Part shown: positions 1-10,624 of the stretch, one piece after another | How positions within the stretch are numbered: position 1 is the stretch's first letter | Layout of the letters: each line of letters starts with the position of its first letter | DNA from: Myxococcales bacterium | GTDB lineage: Bacteria; Myxococcota_A; Polyangia; Nannocystales; Nannocystaceae | Direction: 5' to 3' | Assembly: GCA_020633295.1 (NCBI GenBank) | Contig: JACKDW010000012.1 | Location: 1 to 64,000 of the forward strand | Length of the DNA stretch: 64,000 nt | Notes under the pieces: model-generated | What the model saw: only the letters and a program-made list of their open reading frames with translations | Told to the model about the DNA's origin: nothing | Database searches by the model: none | Program-made: the position numbers and the translations under genes

Positions 1-191
1 AAGTCGGAAGCGCGAGCTCAAGCGGTTGAGTTCATTTCGGTTTTCCAGACGGCGATCGCGCGGTGCCACGATCGCGCCTCCTCCCGGGACGGGGTTTTGA
101 GCACCGCCGTTAGGGCACGAGCCAGCGCTGGCTGACCTCTGGAGCACGTGTTCACTTCGTCGGACGAGGGAGCCCGTCGCGGCCGGCGTGC

Positions 192-1205
192 TTAGAGTAG
201 CTCCGGGCACGGTACATTGAAGTGCCAAAGGTAGAGATCATCACCGGAGTGATTGTCGTTGTTCAGCTCGAGCACGTGAACGTGCGCGCGCCGGCCGTTC
301 ACCGTCAAGGGGGCCAGCGTGATCCCCTCTAGCTCATTGCGATCAAACGCGGCCTCGTCCGCGCTGTCGGCCGGCAGATTGCGGGTGTCCATGAGGACGC
401 CCGTGAGCGCGCTGTGACAGTGAATGCGCTCGGCGTGATCGACGTCGCAAATCATCAACACACGACAATTGGCGGTAAAGCACGCGGACTGCACGTTGGT
501 GGTGAAGTGTCGCTGCCGCAGGCGATCGAGCATCTCCGGCTGGCGCCCGGGAGTAGCGCTGTCGATCAAGCGCAGGGACTCGGCCGGCAGCGACGGCTGC
601 ACGATGGGGATATCAGCCGAAGCGATCCTCTTCAGCGCTCCTGCGCCGCTGGCGTCGTAGGCACGCAGCGCTGGAGGCTCGCGAAAATTCGACGTGTAGA
701 GCAGGCCGTTCATCGGGTGGATGTCACACCAGGCGAACATGTCATCTTCGGGCAGCTCCGACGCGGCGAGCCACGTGCTCCGGGAGAAGTCGATGGACGC
801 CCTCCACACGCCAAACGGCGTCTGCGTCGGGACGAAGATCCAGCCCGACGCGTGGGACGGCGAGCCGATGTGCACGCTTCGACCAACCGGGCACTCGAGC
901 CTGCGCGTCGACGACGTGAGGTCAAGGGATACCTTGTGCAGCCCGTCACGGTCGTCATCGCCATTCGCCGAGACGTACCAGTGTCCAGCCGCGAGGGTTA
1001 GTCCCTGGGCTTCGTGCGCGAACGCGGCGTTCTCCGCCTTGCTCACGCCGATGACGGTCCAGCCGTCGAGACCTGGGCCTTCGCTCGCCCGGAGGATCGC
1101 GGCGACGCTCCCCGGCCGTACCGGGGACAAGTCGGAGTGGACACGCAGGGGACGCTTGACCGCCACGCCAAGTCGAGAGAGCGCGCCGCGGATTCGTCGG
1201 TCCAT
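192..1205 (-). CDS. hypothetical protein, third gene of a minus-strand operon
   Basis: A 337-residue protein with no family I recognise. It lacks an obvious signal peptide or membrane segment. The middle (about residues 60-250) has alternating short hydrophobic strands with W and G positions, such as GHWYVSANGDDD and SGWIFVPTQTP, which would suit a beta-propeller or lamin-tail-like fold, but I cannot name it. The longer open frame upstream of 1205 is Arg-rich and overlaps the preceding gene, so I start at the ATG at 1205, which has a purine-rich AAGGGCGGG stretch before it. It follows the 1229-2203 gene by 23 bp and ends the operon. Function unknown; real gene because the codon composition changes from Arg/Pro noise to ordinary protein exactly after this ATG. 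Confidence 0.75.
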   Translation of the reverse strand: MDRRIRGALSRLGVAVKRPLRVHSDLSPVRPGSVAAILRASEGPGLDGWTVIGVSKAENAAFAHEAQGLTLAAGHWYVSANGDDDRDGLHKVSLDLTSSTRRLECPVGRSVHIGSPSHASGWIFVPTQTPFGVWRASIDFSRSTWLAASELPEDDMFAWCDIHPMNGLLYTSNFREPPALRAYDASGAGALKRIASADIPIVQPSLPAESLRLIDSATPGRQPEMLDRLRQRHFTTNVQSACFTANCRVLMICDVDHAERIHCHSALTGVLMDTRNLPADSADEAAFDRNELEGITLAPLTVNGRRAHVHVLELNNDNHSGDDLYLWHFNVPCPELL

Positions 1206-1228
1206 CGCGTGCCCGCCCTTGAACCAAT

Positions 1229-2203
1229 TCAGCGGCTCGCCAGACCGATCCCGATGCTCGAGACATCGAGCAGCGAACGCCCCAGGGGCGTGCTCGGCTG
1301 CGCGTAGATCTCGACGCGCGAGGCCGAGCCGAAGAGCTCGGCGAAGCGGGTCCTCCCCAGGGTCTCTCCAGCCTGGAGCAGCTGCGAACTCTTCGCGTTT
1401 GTTCTGTCCAGGCTCGATCGATTGCCCACGACGAGGGTCTGGCCTGGAACGCTGTCGACGATGCCGGGCCACTTCAGATCGACGAAGTCGCCCGGGAACT
1501 CCTTCTGATAGAGGTTGCCCTCGCGTGGGAGGATGAAGTCCACAAAGACGGGCGTCGTCGAGACCGGCGCGGGCGGGATCGGCTCGGGTCTTGGTCCAGG
1601 TGACGCCGGCGCCAAGTCGCTGTTCTCGAGGTGAAAGAGCTCCGCCTCGGCGACCGAGGACGCGCTCGCCCGGACCTCGCCCTCGGAGCCTTCCACGCGC
1701 AGCAGCTTGCCGTTGCCGCCGCGGAGCGCGACGACCCTTGGCGCCACCCAGACCGGCATAAAAAGCGCGCCGTGGGTCGCGCCGCCTCCCCAGTTTCGCA
1801 GACCGAGGCGCCCGTCGCTCGACTCTACCGAGACGAGCCCGGGCGCGAACACCGACGGTCCGAGGACGAGGGCGAAGCCGTTTGCGCCGCACCCAAAGAG
1901 CGAGCCCTGATGGTCCTGGTCTCGCGTCGCTCGCACGCGGTGTGAGCCGTCGTCGTGTTGCCAGACCTCGAGCAGGAAGCCCGCGCGGGTCCGCAGCGAG
2001 AACGTCCGATTCGGCGGAAGAAACTTCGACCAGGTGGCGTTAGCGAGCACCTGGAGGGAGCGCGTGCTGGAGGCGCCGAAATCGGACAAGAGCGTGCGCG
2101 CGTGCCCGTCGCCCACGCCGCGCCCGAAGCTCGCCAGCTGGGTCGCGACCCAGGGAGGGGCCCGGTCCGCGAACTCGAGGATCTGGGTGAATCGAGCGAA
2201 CAT
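1229..2203 (-). CDS. hypothetical protein with fascin-like beta-trefoil segment
   Basis: A 324-residue protein. The start ATG at 2203 is set by a strong GGAGGA Shine-Dalgarno site 7 nt upstream. Residues about 75-205 contain repeated short strands with phrases such as VALRGGNGKLLRVEG and LGLRNWGGG that look like the repeating units of fascin-like or ricin-type beta-trefoil domains (family resemblance only, moderate). A Pro-rich linker (about residues 207-225) leads to a C-terminal region of about 100 residues without a family I recognise. It lies 16 bp downstream of the W-x-x-C-x-x-C repeat gene and 23 bp upstream of the next, so the three are very probably cotranscribed. Confidence 0.75.
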   Translation of the reverse strand: MFARFTQILEFADRAPPWVATQLASFGRGVGDGHARTLLSDFGASSTRSLQVLANATWSKFLPPNRTFSLRTRAGFLLEVWQHDDGSHRVRATRDQDHQGSLFGCGANGFALVLGPSVFAPGLVSVESSDGRLGLRNWGGGATHGALFMPVWVAPRVVALRGGNGKLLRVEGSEGEVRASASSVAEAELFHLENSDLAPASPGPRPEPIPPAPVSTTPVFVDFILPREGNLYQKEFPGDFVDLKWPGIVDSVPGQTLVVGNRSSLDRTNAKSSQLLQAGETLGRTRFAELFGSASRVEIYAQPSTPLGRSLLDVSSIGIGLASR

Positions 2204-2219
2204 CACACGGTCCTCCTGC

Positions 2220-3059
2220 TCAAGCGGGGTACATGACGCCGTAGTTGAGGTTCTGCTCGCTCGTGGAGTGCGCCCCGCCATCGGGGTGCGGGCACCTCCC
2301 TGGGGACGGCGTGCCGAGCACGAGGCCGTAACAGCGACCGCACCAGCGCCAGCCCTCTTGTACGGGGAAGTCGCGGGCCTTCTTGTTCGCCTGCGAGAGC
2401 CCTGCCGACCACAGGAAGAATGCCGGCGATCGTGAGCGATCGTGGGCTCCTCCCGCCGGGCAGGAGCCCGAGAGCGCGGCCGTGCCGTGGCAGAGCACCT
2501 GGCACTTGTGACACCAAGCCCATCCGGGTTGACCGGCGTACTGTGAGCGGTGGGCGAAGAGCACGCAGGCGCCGCTCTCGACCGCGTGCGGTTGCTTGTC
2601 GGCCGGGCACACGCCGCGCGCGCGGTTCGGTGCGAAGCTCAACCCCGCGCACTTGCTGCAGTAGCGCCAGCCTTCCTGCGTGTAGTGGGGGGCCTCGGCC
2701 CGAATTGACGCGCTCAGCTGCGCCGTCGCCAGCTGCTCGGCGAGGGCATCAATCGCGCTCCGCAGGCGCGACAATTCCTCACCGACGGGTGTCAGCTCAT
2801 TCTTGAATGGTTGCACCCCGCCCTGGAAGACGCGGATGGGTACGGACAGATCCCGCGGCGCGACGACGCCGCCGCTGTAGTCGCCGTTGCCGTTGAGCGC
2901 GAGGCGATCACCGGCGACGTGGGCGAGCGCGCGGCGGCGCGCGCCCACGCTCCCCCCACGGTACGCTGGCAGATCAAGCTCTAGCTCGCCGCCTTCGAGG
3001 CGAAGCGCGCCACCTTCGATCGCAACCTGTGTCTCGTCGAGTCGAATATCGGTCGCCAC
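2220..3059 (-). CDS. protein with three W-x-x-C-x-x-C zinc-ribbon-like repeats
   Basis: A 279-residue protein. GTG at 3059 is chosen because a perfect GGAGGTG ribosome site lies just before it. Residues 1-90 form a strand-rich N-terminal module containing the phrase RRRALAHVAGDRLALNGNGD, typical of a myxobacterial and cyanobacterial secreted or tail-like family. Residues 94-116 are a short predicted coiled coil. The C-terminal half holds three repeats of about 45 residues, each with W-x-x-C-x-x-C and a later C-P-x(2-3)-G/D (Cys134/137/151, Cys183/186/200, Cys240/243/256), each ending in an aromatic-rich strand. The paired cysteines suggest metal binding (inference). First gene of the operon; its role is not known. 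Confidence 0.8.
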   Translation of the reverse strand: MATDIRLDETQVAIEGGALRLEGGELELDLPAYRGGSVGARRRALAHVAGDRLALNGNGDYSGGVVAPRDLSVPIRVFQGGVQPFKNELTPVGEELSRLRSAIDALAEQLATAQLSASIRAEAPHYTQEGWRYCSKCAGLSFAPNRARGVCPADKQPHAVESGACVLFAHRSQYAGQPGWAWCHKCQVLCHGTAALSGSCPAGGAHDRSRSPAFFLWSAGLSQANKKARDFPVQEGWRWCGRCYGLVLGTPSPGRCPHPDGGAHSTSEQNLNYGVMYPA

Positions 3060-3077
3060 GGTGCACCTCCGGATCAA

Positions 3078-3091
3078 GCCGGGAAACCGGC
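3078..3091 (-). promoter_or_regulatory. GNRA-type hairpin in the 5' leader of the 3059 gene
   Basis: GCCGG-GAAA-CCGGC forms a 5-bp GC stem; read on the minus strand the loop becomes TTTC. It lies 19 bp upstream of the GTG start of the W-x-x-C-x-x-C operon and just before the ribosome site, so it could tune translation. Small, and could be chance. Confidence 0.3.
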
Positions 3092-3351
3092 GGGATGATC
3101 TCCTTACTATTGGAGTCAGGCCGCCCTCGCGAGGATGCAAGGAGGTCGCGGCGCGAGCTCGCACGTCCAATACCCGTCGCGGCGCGCAAGCGCAGCCGGC
3201 AGCTCGCGATCTCGAGGCAGACCCACGCGATGCCACCGAGCAGCCGCACCCGGTCCGCGTGCACGCCTCGCTCGCTTCCGTACGCACATGAATCGCGCTG
3301 CGCCCGAGAACTTCTCGATCGCGTCGGTTGTCCAACGCTCTCGAGGTCACC

Positions 3352-5316
3352 ATGCCACCCATCCATCGGTGTGCGCCTCGGTGGACCGCGGCCAAGCGGT
3401 ACCCCCTGTGCGCTACGCTCGTCTCCCTCTCCCTCTCCACCTCCCTCTCCACCCCCCTCTCCAGCTGCACCCTCAACCCGTCGCGCCCGGCCACCGGGGC
3501 CGAACTCGTCGACGCGACGGCGGTCGCGGGGGGGCACGGACTGCTGCTCTTCGCCCACGAGCAGCGCGGGGTGACCACCCCGAGCCACTATCTGGTCAAG
3601 CAAGCCGAGGACGGCGCACCGATCTGGACGCGCGAATTCCAGGCGACATGGTCGGATTGTCTCGGGCTCCAGGCCTTCGGCACCTCCGGGCTGGTGAACC
3701 TCGACGAGCGGCGACTGCTGCACGTCGAGACGAACACCGGCGCGACCGGGATCTGGGCGAGCGAGCGGCTCTCGTCCCCGACCGAGGTGAGCGTCACTGG
3801 AGACGCCGCGCAGGTCGTCGTCGGCTGGACGGAGGAGCGGCTCACGCCGCGTCCACTCCTGCAGCTGGAGCTCGCCGCGTTTGAGCACGGCGTTGACGCG
3901 CGCGCGTGGACGGTCGTCGAGTCGCTCGAGGCCGGCGCGCGGCTGCGGATGCGCCTCGCCGAGCGCTGGGTCCTGATCCACCAGGAGTGGGTCCCTGACA
4001 TGACGTTGATCCGCCGAAGCGACGGTCACCTCGTCTCGCTCGACGTCGACACGCCCGGCCTGTGCAGGGCGGCGGGGCGGTGGTGGGGGCGGCGAGATGA
4101 CCGCCTGTTCACGCTCGAGCTCACCGGCGACGTCCCGCGAGAGCGCTCGACCAGGGTCGCGTTCTTCGACGAGGAGGACCGCTCGCCGTGGTCGCTCGTC
4201 GACTGCGCCACACGCGGCGACGAGGTCGTCCTGATGGTGTCGAGCGCGGGCGACGGAGGCGGCGCTCTCGTCGGGCTCGAGCCGACGTCGATGCGCCCGC
4301 GCTGGCGGCTCCCTCTCCCGTACGTACCCCTCCCGGCCGCGGGCGTCGAGACCTTCGGCGACATCGCGATCGTGCGCCAAGACGAGCAGCAGTGCGCGAT
4401 CGATCTCGAGCGGAGACAGCTGCTGTGGTGCAACGGCGCGGTCGACGTCCAGGCGATCGCGGACGGCGAGGACACGATCCTCTGCACGGATCCCTCGGAC
4501 ACGTGCATCTGCGCGAGGATTGACGGCGACACCGGGGAGTTCGAAGCCGCCGCGCGAGTCTGCGCCGACCTCGAAGCGCTGACCTCGGGCGCGGCGGTCC
4601 GCGAGCACGCGGGGAGGCTCTGGCTTACCGGCGACGATCGCCTGGCGGAGGGGCCGCCGGCGCTCGTGGTCTTCGACGTCCACACCATGCGCCGCGTGAG
4701 GGGCTCACCGCGCGGTCCTCTCGTCGAGGAGGTCTCCCCAGACCGCGTGACCTTCCTGCGTCGCGGCGAGCCGCCCGAGCCGCCGTCGCGTCGGTACGTG
4801 GCGGCCAACCCCCTCGACGCGTGGGTGACGGGCGATCCGGAGGTGACCGTGACGTCGGTGCCGCCCGATCCTTCGGCGCACGCGATCGTGTTCGCTGAGC
4901 TCCGGGCGCAGCACTCCCTCGACGCTTCCACGGAGGTCCGCGCGCTGGCTTGGCGCGAGCACGATCAGGTTGTCTATCGCTCGGACGACGAGGGCGAGAC
5001 GACGCGAACCGTGGTGCGGCAATCGTCCGTGCTCGTCTTCGCCGAGGAGACGCTCGACGAGCGCGCGCGCTGGATCCTGGGCATCGGCCATCTCGACAGC
5101 GGCGCGAGCCGAATCGACGCGATGTTCACCCGCGTGTTTATGCGACGACCGAGAGCCAACGACGTCTACCGCTTCGCCCTGGAGAAAGGCGGCATAGCGC
5201 CGGCCGTGCCGCCGATCCTCCCGCACCGCGGCGCGATCGACGAGGACGCCTGGAGCGCCTTGACCGCGACGGCTCGCGATCATCGCTGGAGGCGCCCCGT
5301 CGTGGATGTGCGCTAG
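3352..5316 (+). CDS. secreted lipoprotein, propeller-like
   Basis: A 654-residue protein. ATG at 3352 gives a basic N-terminus followed by a Ser/Leu-rich hydrophobic stretch ending in LSSC, a plausible lipobox, so it is probably an outer-membrane or periplasmic lipoprotein. A TTG 24 nt upstream is a weaker alternative. The mature part has repeated blade-like motifs (for example LVGLEPTSMRPRWRLPLP and CAIDLERRQLLWC) resembling PQQ-type beta-propeller repeats, with several scattered Cys pairs. The signal-peptide codons are built on a CTCCCTCTCC simple repeat, which could expand or contract. Stands alone, converging with the truncated kinase gene. Confidence 0.75.
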   Translation: MPPIHRCAPRWTAAKRYPLCATLVSLSLSTSLSTPLSSCTLNPSRPATGAELVDATAVAGGHGLLLFAHEQRGVTTPSHYLVKQAEDGAPIWTREFQATWSDCLGLQAFGTSGLVNLDERRLLHVETNTGATGIWASERLSSPTEVSVTGDAAQVVVGWTEERLTPRPLLQLELAAFEHGVDARAWTVVESLEAGARLRMRLAERWVLIHQEWVPDMTLIRRSDGHLVSLDVDTPGLCRAAGRWWGRRDDRLFTLELTGDVPRERSTRVAFFDEEDRSPWSLVDCATRGDEVVLMVSSAGDGGGALVGLEPTSMRPRWRLPLPYVPLPAAGVETFGDIAIVRQDEQQCAIDLERRQLLWCNGAVDVQAIADGEDTILCTDPSDTCICARIDGDTGEFEAAARVCADLEALTSGAAVREHAGRLWLTGDDRLAEGPPALVVFDVHTMRRVRGSPRGPLVEEVSPDRVTFLRRGEPPEPPSRRYVAANPLDAWVTGDPEVTVTSVPPDPSAHAIVFAELRAQHSLDASTEVRALAWREHDQVVYRSDDEGETTRTVVRQSSVLVFAEETLDERARWILGIGHLDSGASRIDAMFTRVFMRRPRANDVYRFALEKGGIAPAVPPILPHRGAIDEDAWSALTATARDHRWRRPVVDVR

Positions 5317-5579
5317 CGACCCCATAGTCCTAAAGAGCAGGTTGAACGACGCACCTCCCCAACGCGTCGACGCGAGCTCACGAGCGAGCAGGGGAGGATC
5401 GAGCGGCGTCGCCGTGGCACGGGGACCGCGGGCGATGCCCACGCTGCGCCACGAGATCGGCACAGAGCTGCCCCCAGCTGCGTCCCTACGCGTACTCGAT
5501 CGAAGGCACAGAACGTCGAGAGAACCGCCCGAGGGTGACGAGAGCACGTGCTGCGGGCTGAGGGCGGCTTTCCTGACCG

Positions 5580-7832
5580 TCACGTCGCCGACTTGTTGAG
5601 CGTGTCCGCGACGGTCGGGTGGTCCGGGCCGAGCGAGCGCTCGCTGATCGCCACGGCGCGCTCGAGCAGCGCGCGCGCGTCGGCGTGACGACCGGTCGCG
5701 TCGTACACCGTCGCCAGCCCGGAGAGCGTGTCGGCGAGCGCCGGGTGATCGGCGCCGAGCGAGCGCTCCGCCAGCGCGAGCGCGCGATCGAACAGCGCGC
5801 TCGCCTCGGCGTACTCGCCGTGGACCGCGTACAGCACCGCGAGGTTGTTGAGCGACTGCGACACGCTCGGGTGTTCGGGTCCCAGCGCGCGCTCGCGGAT
5901 CTCCAGGACCTGTCGGTGCAGCGCCTCCGCCTCCTCGCGCAGCCCCAGCTCGTCGTTGACGTTGGCGAGGTTGTTCATGCGGATCGCGACGCGCGGGTGT
6001 TCGGGCCCCATCTCGCGGCGATCGATCGCCAGCGCTCGTTCGAACAGGCGCTTCGCCTCCAGGGGGTCCCCGACGACGTGCTGCACCACCGCGAGGTTGC
6101 TCAGGCGCGACGCGGCGCGCGGCCCTTCCTCCGGCTCGACCCGCGCGACCGCAAGCTCCGCCGCGCGCGCCCACACCAGGCCCGCGTCCGGGCGCGTCAG
6201 CACGTAGCCCGTCACGAACACCAGCTCGACCGCCGCGTCGGCGGCGGCCTCGTGCGCGCCCGACAGCCCGCCGTCGACGTACGCGCGCGTCAGCGCCTCC
6301 TCGGCCGGCTCGTACGCGCCGCTCTTGTGCAGCAGCTTGCCCAGGCACACGCGGACCTCGGCCGCGAGCGTGGCGGCGTCGAGCGACTCGGCGAGCGCCA
6401 GCGCCTCCTCGGCCGCGGCGACGCCCTCGTCATACTTGCCCATCACGCGCAGGTTCGTCGCGCGCGAGAGCATCCGACGCACCGCGCGCGCGCGCGCGCT
6501 GGAGTCGATCGGCAGCGCCGAACGCCGCGCCAGATACCGGGGATCGCCGCACGGCTCGACGCGCATCAGCTCCGCCGCCGCGTCCACGGCCTTGTTGACG
6601 ACGGCCGCGTCCGCGCGCCCGAATTCCTCGAGCAGCGTCTCGACGTCCATGCGCCGCGCGTCGAGGCACGCGTCCGCGCGCGCGCTCAGGGGCGCGTCGA
6701 GGCGCCCCGTGACCGTCGCCGCCAGGCACGTCTCCGTTCGGACCTCACGCCATCGCGAGGTCCAGCGATCGATCCACGGGATCACCTGGCTCGCGGTCTG
6801 CTCGGCGTGGTGCACGCCCGTCGCCGCGAAGCGCTCGCGCAGCCGCGCCCGCGCGCCCTCGTCCCACAGCGCGTCGACGCTCGCGCCGCGCTCCTCACAC
6901 GCGAGCACGCGGCTGCGGTGATCGGCGTGGGCCCACGCGAGCGTCCCCGTCGCGAGCGCGGTAAGCACCGTGACCACGCCCAGCGCGACGCGTCGACGCG
7001 CGCGCCCCTGGGCGCGCGCCATCGCGGAGAGCAGCGCGTCGACGCTCGGCCATCGCCGCGACGGGTCCCCGGAGAGCCCGCGCAGCAGCACGCGTCGGAG
7101 CCATCGCGGCACGCGACCTCCGCCCGGCGGCTCATCGACGACCCCGCGATCGATCCGCGCGGCGAGCCCGTGGATCGACGAGCCGGAGAACGGACGACGT
7201 CCGTACAGCGCCTCCCACAGCGTCACGCACAGGCTGAACTGATCGGCGCTCGCGTCGACCTCCTGACCCCGAAGCTGCTCGGGGGGCATGTACGCCGGCG
7301 TCCCGACGACCGCGCCGACGACCGTCAAGCGCGTCGACATGGGCGGGCTGCTCGACCGCGTCTGGAGCTCGTCGAGCGCGCCCGCGGCCGCGCTCGCGAG
7401 GTCACGCGCGCGCTCCTCCGCGACGCTCGCGGACGGTCGCGCGAGCCCCAGATCCATGAGCCGCGGGCGCCCGTCCGCGCCGACCATGATGTTCTCGGGC
7501 TTGATGTCGCGGTGCACCAGCCCCGCGGCGTGGGCGGCCGCGAGCCCTCGGCCCGCGCCGCACACGACCGCGAGCACCTCACGCCACGCGCGTGGACGCG
7601 ACGACCGCCAGCGCCCGAGCGTCTGCCCCTCAATGTACTCCATCGCCAACCACACCTGGTCCTCGTGGGTGCCGACGTCATGCACGGCGACGACGTTGGG
7701 GTGCGCCAGCCGGGCGAGCGCCTGGGCCTCTCGCAGCAGCCGCGCGCGCGCGCCCTGGGCGTCGCTGAAGTAGCCAGGGCGGAGCAGCTTGATCGCGACC
7801 TTGCGGTCGAGCTCGGGATCATACGCCGCGTA
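5580..7832 (-). pseudogene. Ser/Thr kinase with TPR tail, 5' end cut off at the glycine loop
   Basis: The C-terminal 750 residues of a kinase. It begins at YAAYDPELDRKVAIK, so the catalytic Lys is present but the G-x-G-x-x-G loop is missing. Downstream are HRDIKPEN, DLG in place of DFG, GTPAYMPPEQ, a membrane segment (VALGVVTVLTALATG) and at least five 42-residue TPR repeats of the kinesin-light-chain type with A/G-PEHP and GADHP phrases. The frame stays open upstream to 8003 but there it is Arg/Pro noise with no kinase sequence. The missing N-terminus (56 residues with an intact loop) lies at 18713-18910 on the same strand. Joining at the shared 12-bp repeat gives one 806-residue kinase. Probably inactive as a kinase as it stands; the TPR part could still be made from an internal start. 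Confidence 0.85.
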
Positions 7833-7833
7833 C
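7822..7833 (+). repeat. left copy of 12-bp direct repeat TACGCCGCGTAC
   Basis: Identical to 18732-18743 in the same orientation. It lies exactly where the C-terminal half of the interrupted kinase begins (codons for Tyr-Ala-Ala-Tyr read on the minus strand). The core is nearly self-complementary (TACGC-C-GCGTA), as is common at tyrosine-recombinase crossover sites. Candidate attachment site (attL). Confidence 0.6.
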
Positions 7834-8071
7834 CTCCTCCCCAAGAACCTGCATGAAGAATCATGTTCTCGCGCGGCGGGCTCCAGGGGGCGCGCGTGGG
7901 TGTCGAGACGCGCCGAGCCGCGCGGGCGCGGGCGCACGCTGTACGCAGGGCGGGGCGCGGGGACGCGTGGCCGTGCGCGGCGCGTGGCACGGCGCGGGCA
8001 CACAGCCCGGGAGCGCGCGCGGGCGCCGACGCGACGGGGACACGCTACCCTCGAGCGGTCGAGGTCTCGGC

Positions 8072-8647
8072 GTGCCCGACTGGCTCACCACGCTCCCATC
8101 GCGCCTGCCTGCGGGCGAGCCCTACGTCTACCTCTCGGCGGCGCAGGCCCCCGTGATCGCGGCGAAGCTCCCGGCGCTCGCGGACGCGGTCGGGCGGCTC
8201 CCGTGCTGGGCGCCGCATCGTCGCGTCGCCGACGCGCTTGGCTATGGTCACGCGGGCATTGAGCACGCGCTGCGCTGGACCGGCGGACGCCCGTACGTCT
8301 GGGCGACCGAACTCGAGAACGTCCACAGCCTCTGGCGCTACGACGAGCCCGAGCTCGAGATCGACGGCGTGCGCTACCGCGACAGCGAGGACTACTTCCA
8401 CGCCCAGAAGCCGCGGCCGTTCGTCGCGCGCGAATGGGACGCGCGGCGGGTGGGCGTGATGCGGATCGCGCTCCGGCACAAGCTCGCGGCGCGTCCGCAG
8501 CTCGCCGAGCTCCTCGCCGCCACCGATCCGCACCCGCTGCTCGCCCTCAAGCCCGACGCGTTCTGGGGCGTACCGCCGAGCGGGCAGGGCGAGAACATGC
8601 TCGCGCGCCTGTGGGAGGAGCTGCGCGGCGGTTCCCGTCTGTCCTGA
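8072..8647 (+). CDS. NADAR (YbiA-like) family N-glycosidase
   Basis: A 191-residue protein. GTG at 8072 is preceded by GAGG at a 7-nt distance; the open frame further upstream is Arg-rich noise. Residues about 85-188 match the NADAR/YbiA fold: SEDYFHAQK (the conserved Glu and aromatic positions of E-x-Y-F-x-A-Q-K), a W-D-x-R-R-x-x-V-M-R-x-A-L helix, FWG, and GQGENMLARLWEELR near the end. Family members hydrolyse N-glycosidic bonds of phosphorylated riboflavin intermediates or remove ADP-ribose from nucleobases, sometimes as partners of DarT toxins. No DarT is visible next to it, so the substrate is open. First cargo gene of the putative element. Confidence 0.8.
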   Translation: MPDWLTTLPSRLPAGEPYVYLSAAQAPVIAAKLPALADAVGRLPCWAPHRRVADALGYGHAGIEHALRWTGGRPYVWATELENVHSLWRYDEPELEIDGVRYRDSEDYFHAQKPRPFVAREWDARRVGVMRIALRHKLAARPQLAELLAATDPHPLLALKPDAFWGVPPSGQGENMLARLWEELRGGSRLS

Positions 8648-8825
8648 ACGACGGGCTCGATGAGACGACGTACGCGCGAGCGCTGCGGCGGGCTCGGCCC
8701 GGGTGGGTCGCCGGAGAGGGCGTCACTCGCCGCGCGCGATCTCCCAGCAGAAGACGCGGTCTTGATCGACGCGCGAGACGACACCCTCGCGGTGACCGGC
8801 AAAGGCCCCACGTCAACGCCTGATC

Positions 8826-8847
8826 GCGGGCTCGAAATCGAGCCCGC
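8826..8847. terminator. 10-bp stem hairpin between NADAR and kinase genes
   Basis: GCGGGCTCGA-AA-TCGAGCCCGC is a perfect inverted repeat, effectively a 9-bp stem with an AAAT-size loop. It lies 180 bp after the NADAR stop and 50 bp before the kinase start. No T tract follows, so it may be a terminator or an operator for the kinase. Confidence 0.5.
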
Positions 8848-8884
8848 CTCGCCGGCGAGTTCGTGGGGCGCGAGCTCGCTTCGC

Positions 8885-8890
8885 TACTAT
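8885..8890 (+). promoter_or_regulatory. -10-like TACTAT 7 nt before the kinase GTG
   Basis: TACTAT ends 7 nt upstream of the GTG at 8898 and no Shine-Dalgarno sequence is present. A start site at the usual distance would fall on or next to the GTG, giving a leaderless transcript. Confidence 0.4.
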
Positions 8891-8897
8891 CGCCCGC

Positions 8898-10475
<1,578 letters not shown>

Positions 10476-10624
10476 CGCGAGCTCGCGGCGGCGACCCGTC
10501 CGGCGCGAAGTAGTATCATTACACCTCGAGCACAATCGTAGTACCTTCGCCATGGTAACCGTGTAGTCCACGGCGCGCCGTCGCGTCTTGACAGAATGCG
10601 CGTAATCGTGGGCAATGAGGACCT

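Noticed and set aside
1..191. Partial gene at the left edge
   Set aside because: No frame gives a protein-like sequence; only a loose GATCGCG dyad (about 51-78) that could be the operon terminator.
10588..10616. Full sigma-70 promoter before the 10625 gene
   Set aside because: TTGACA is good, but no acceptable -10 lies 16-18 bp downstream (GGCAAT only).
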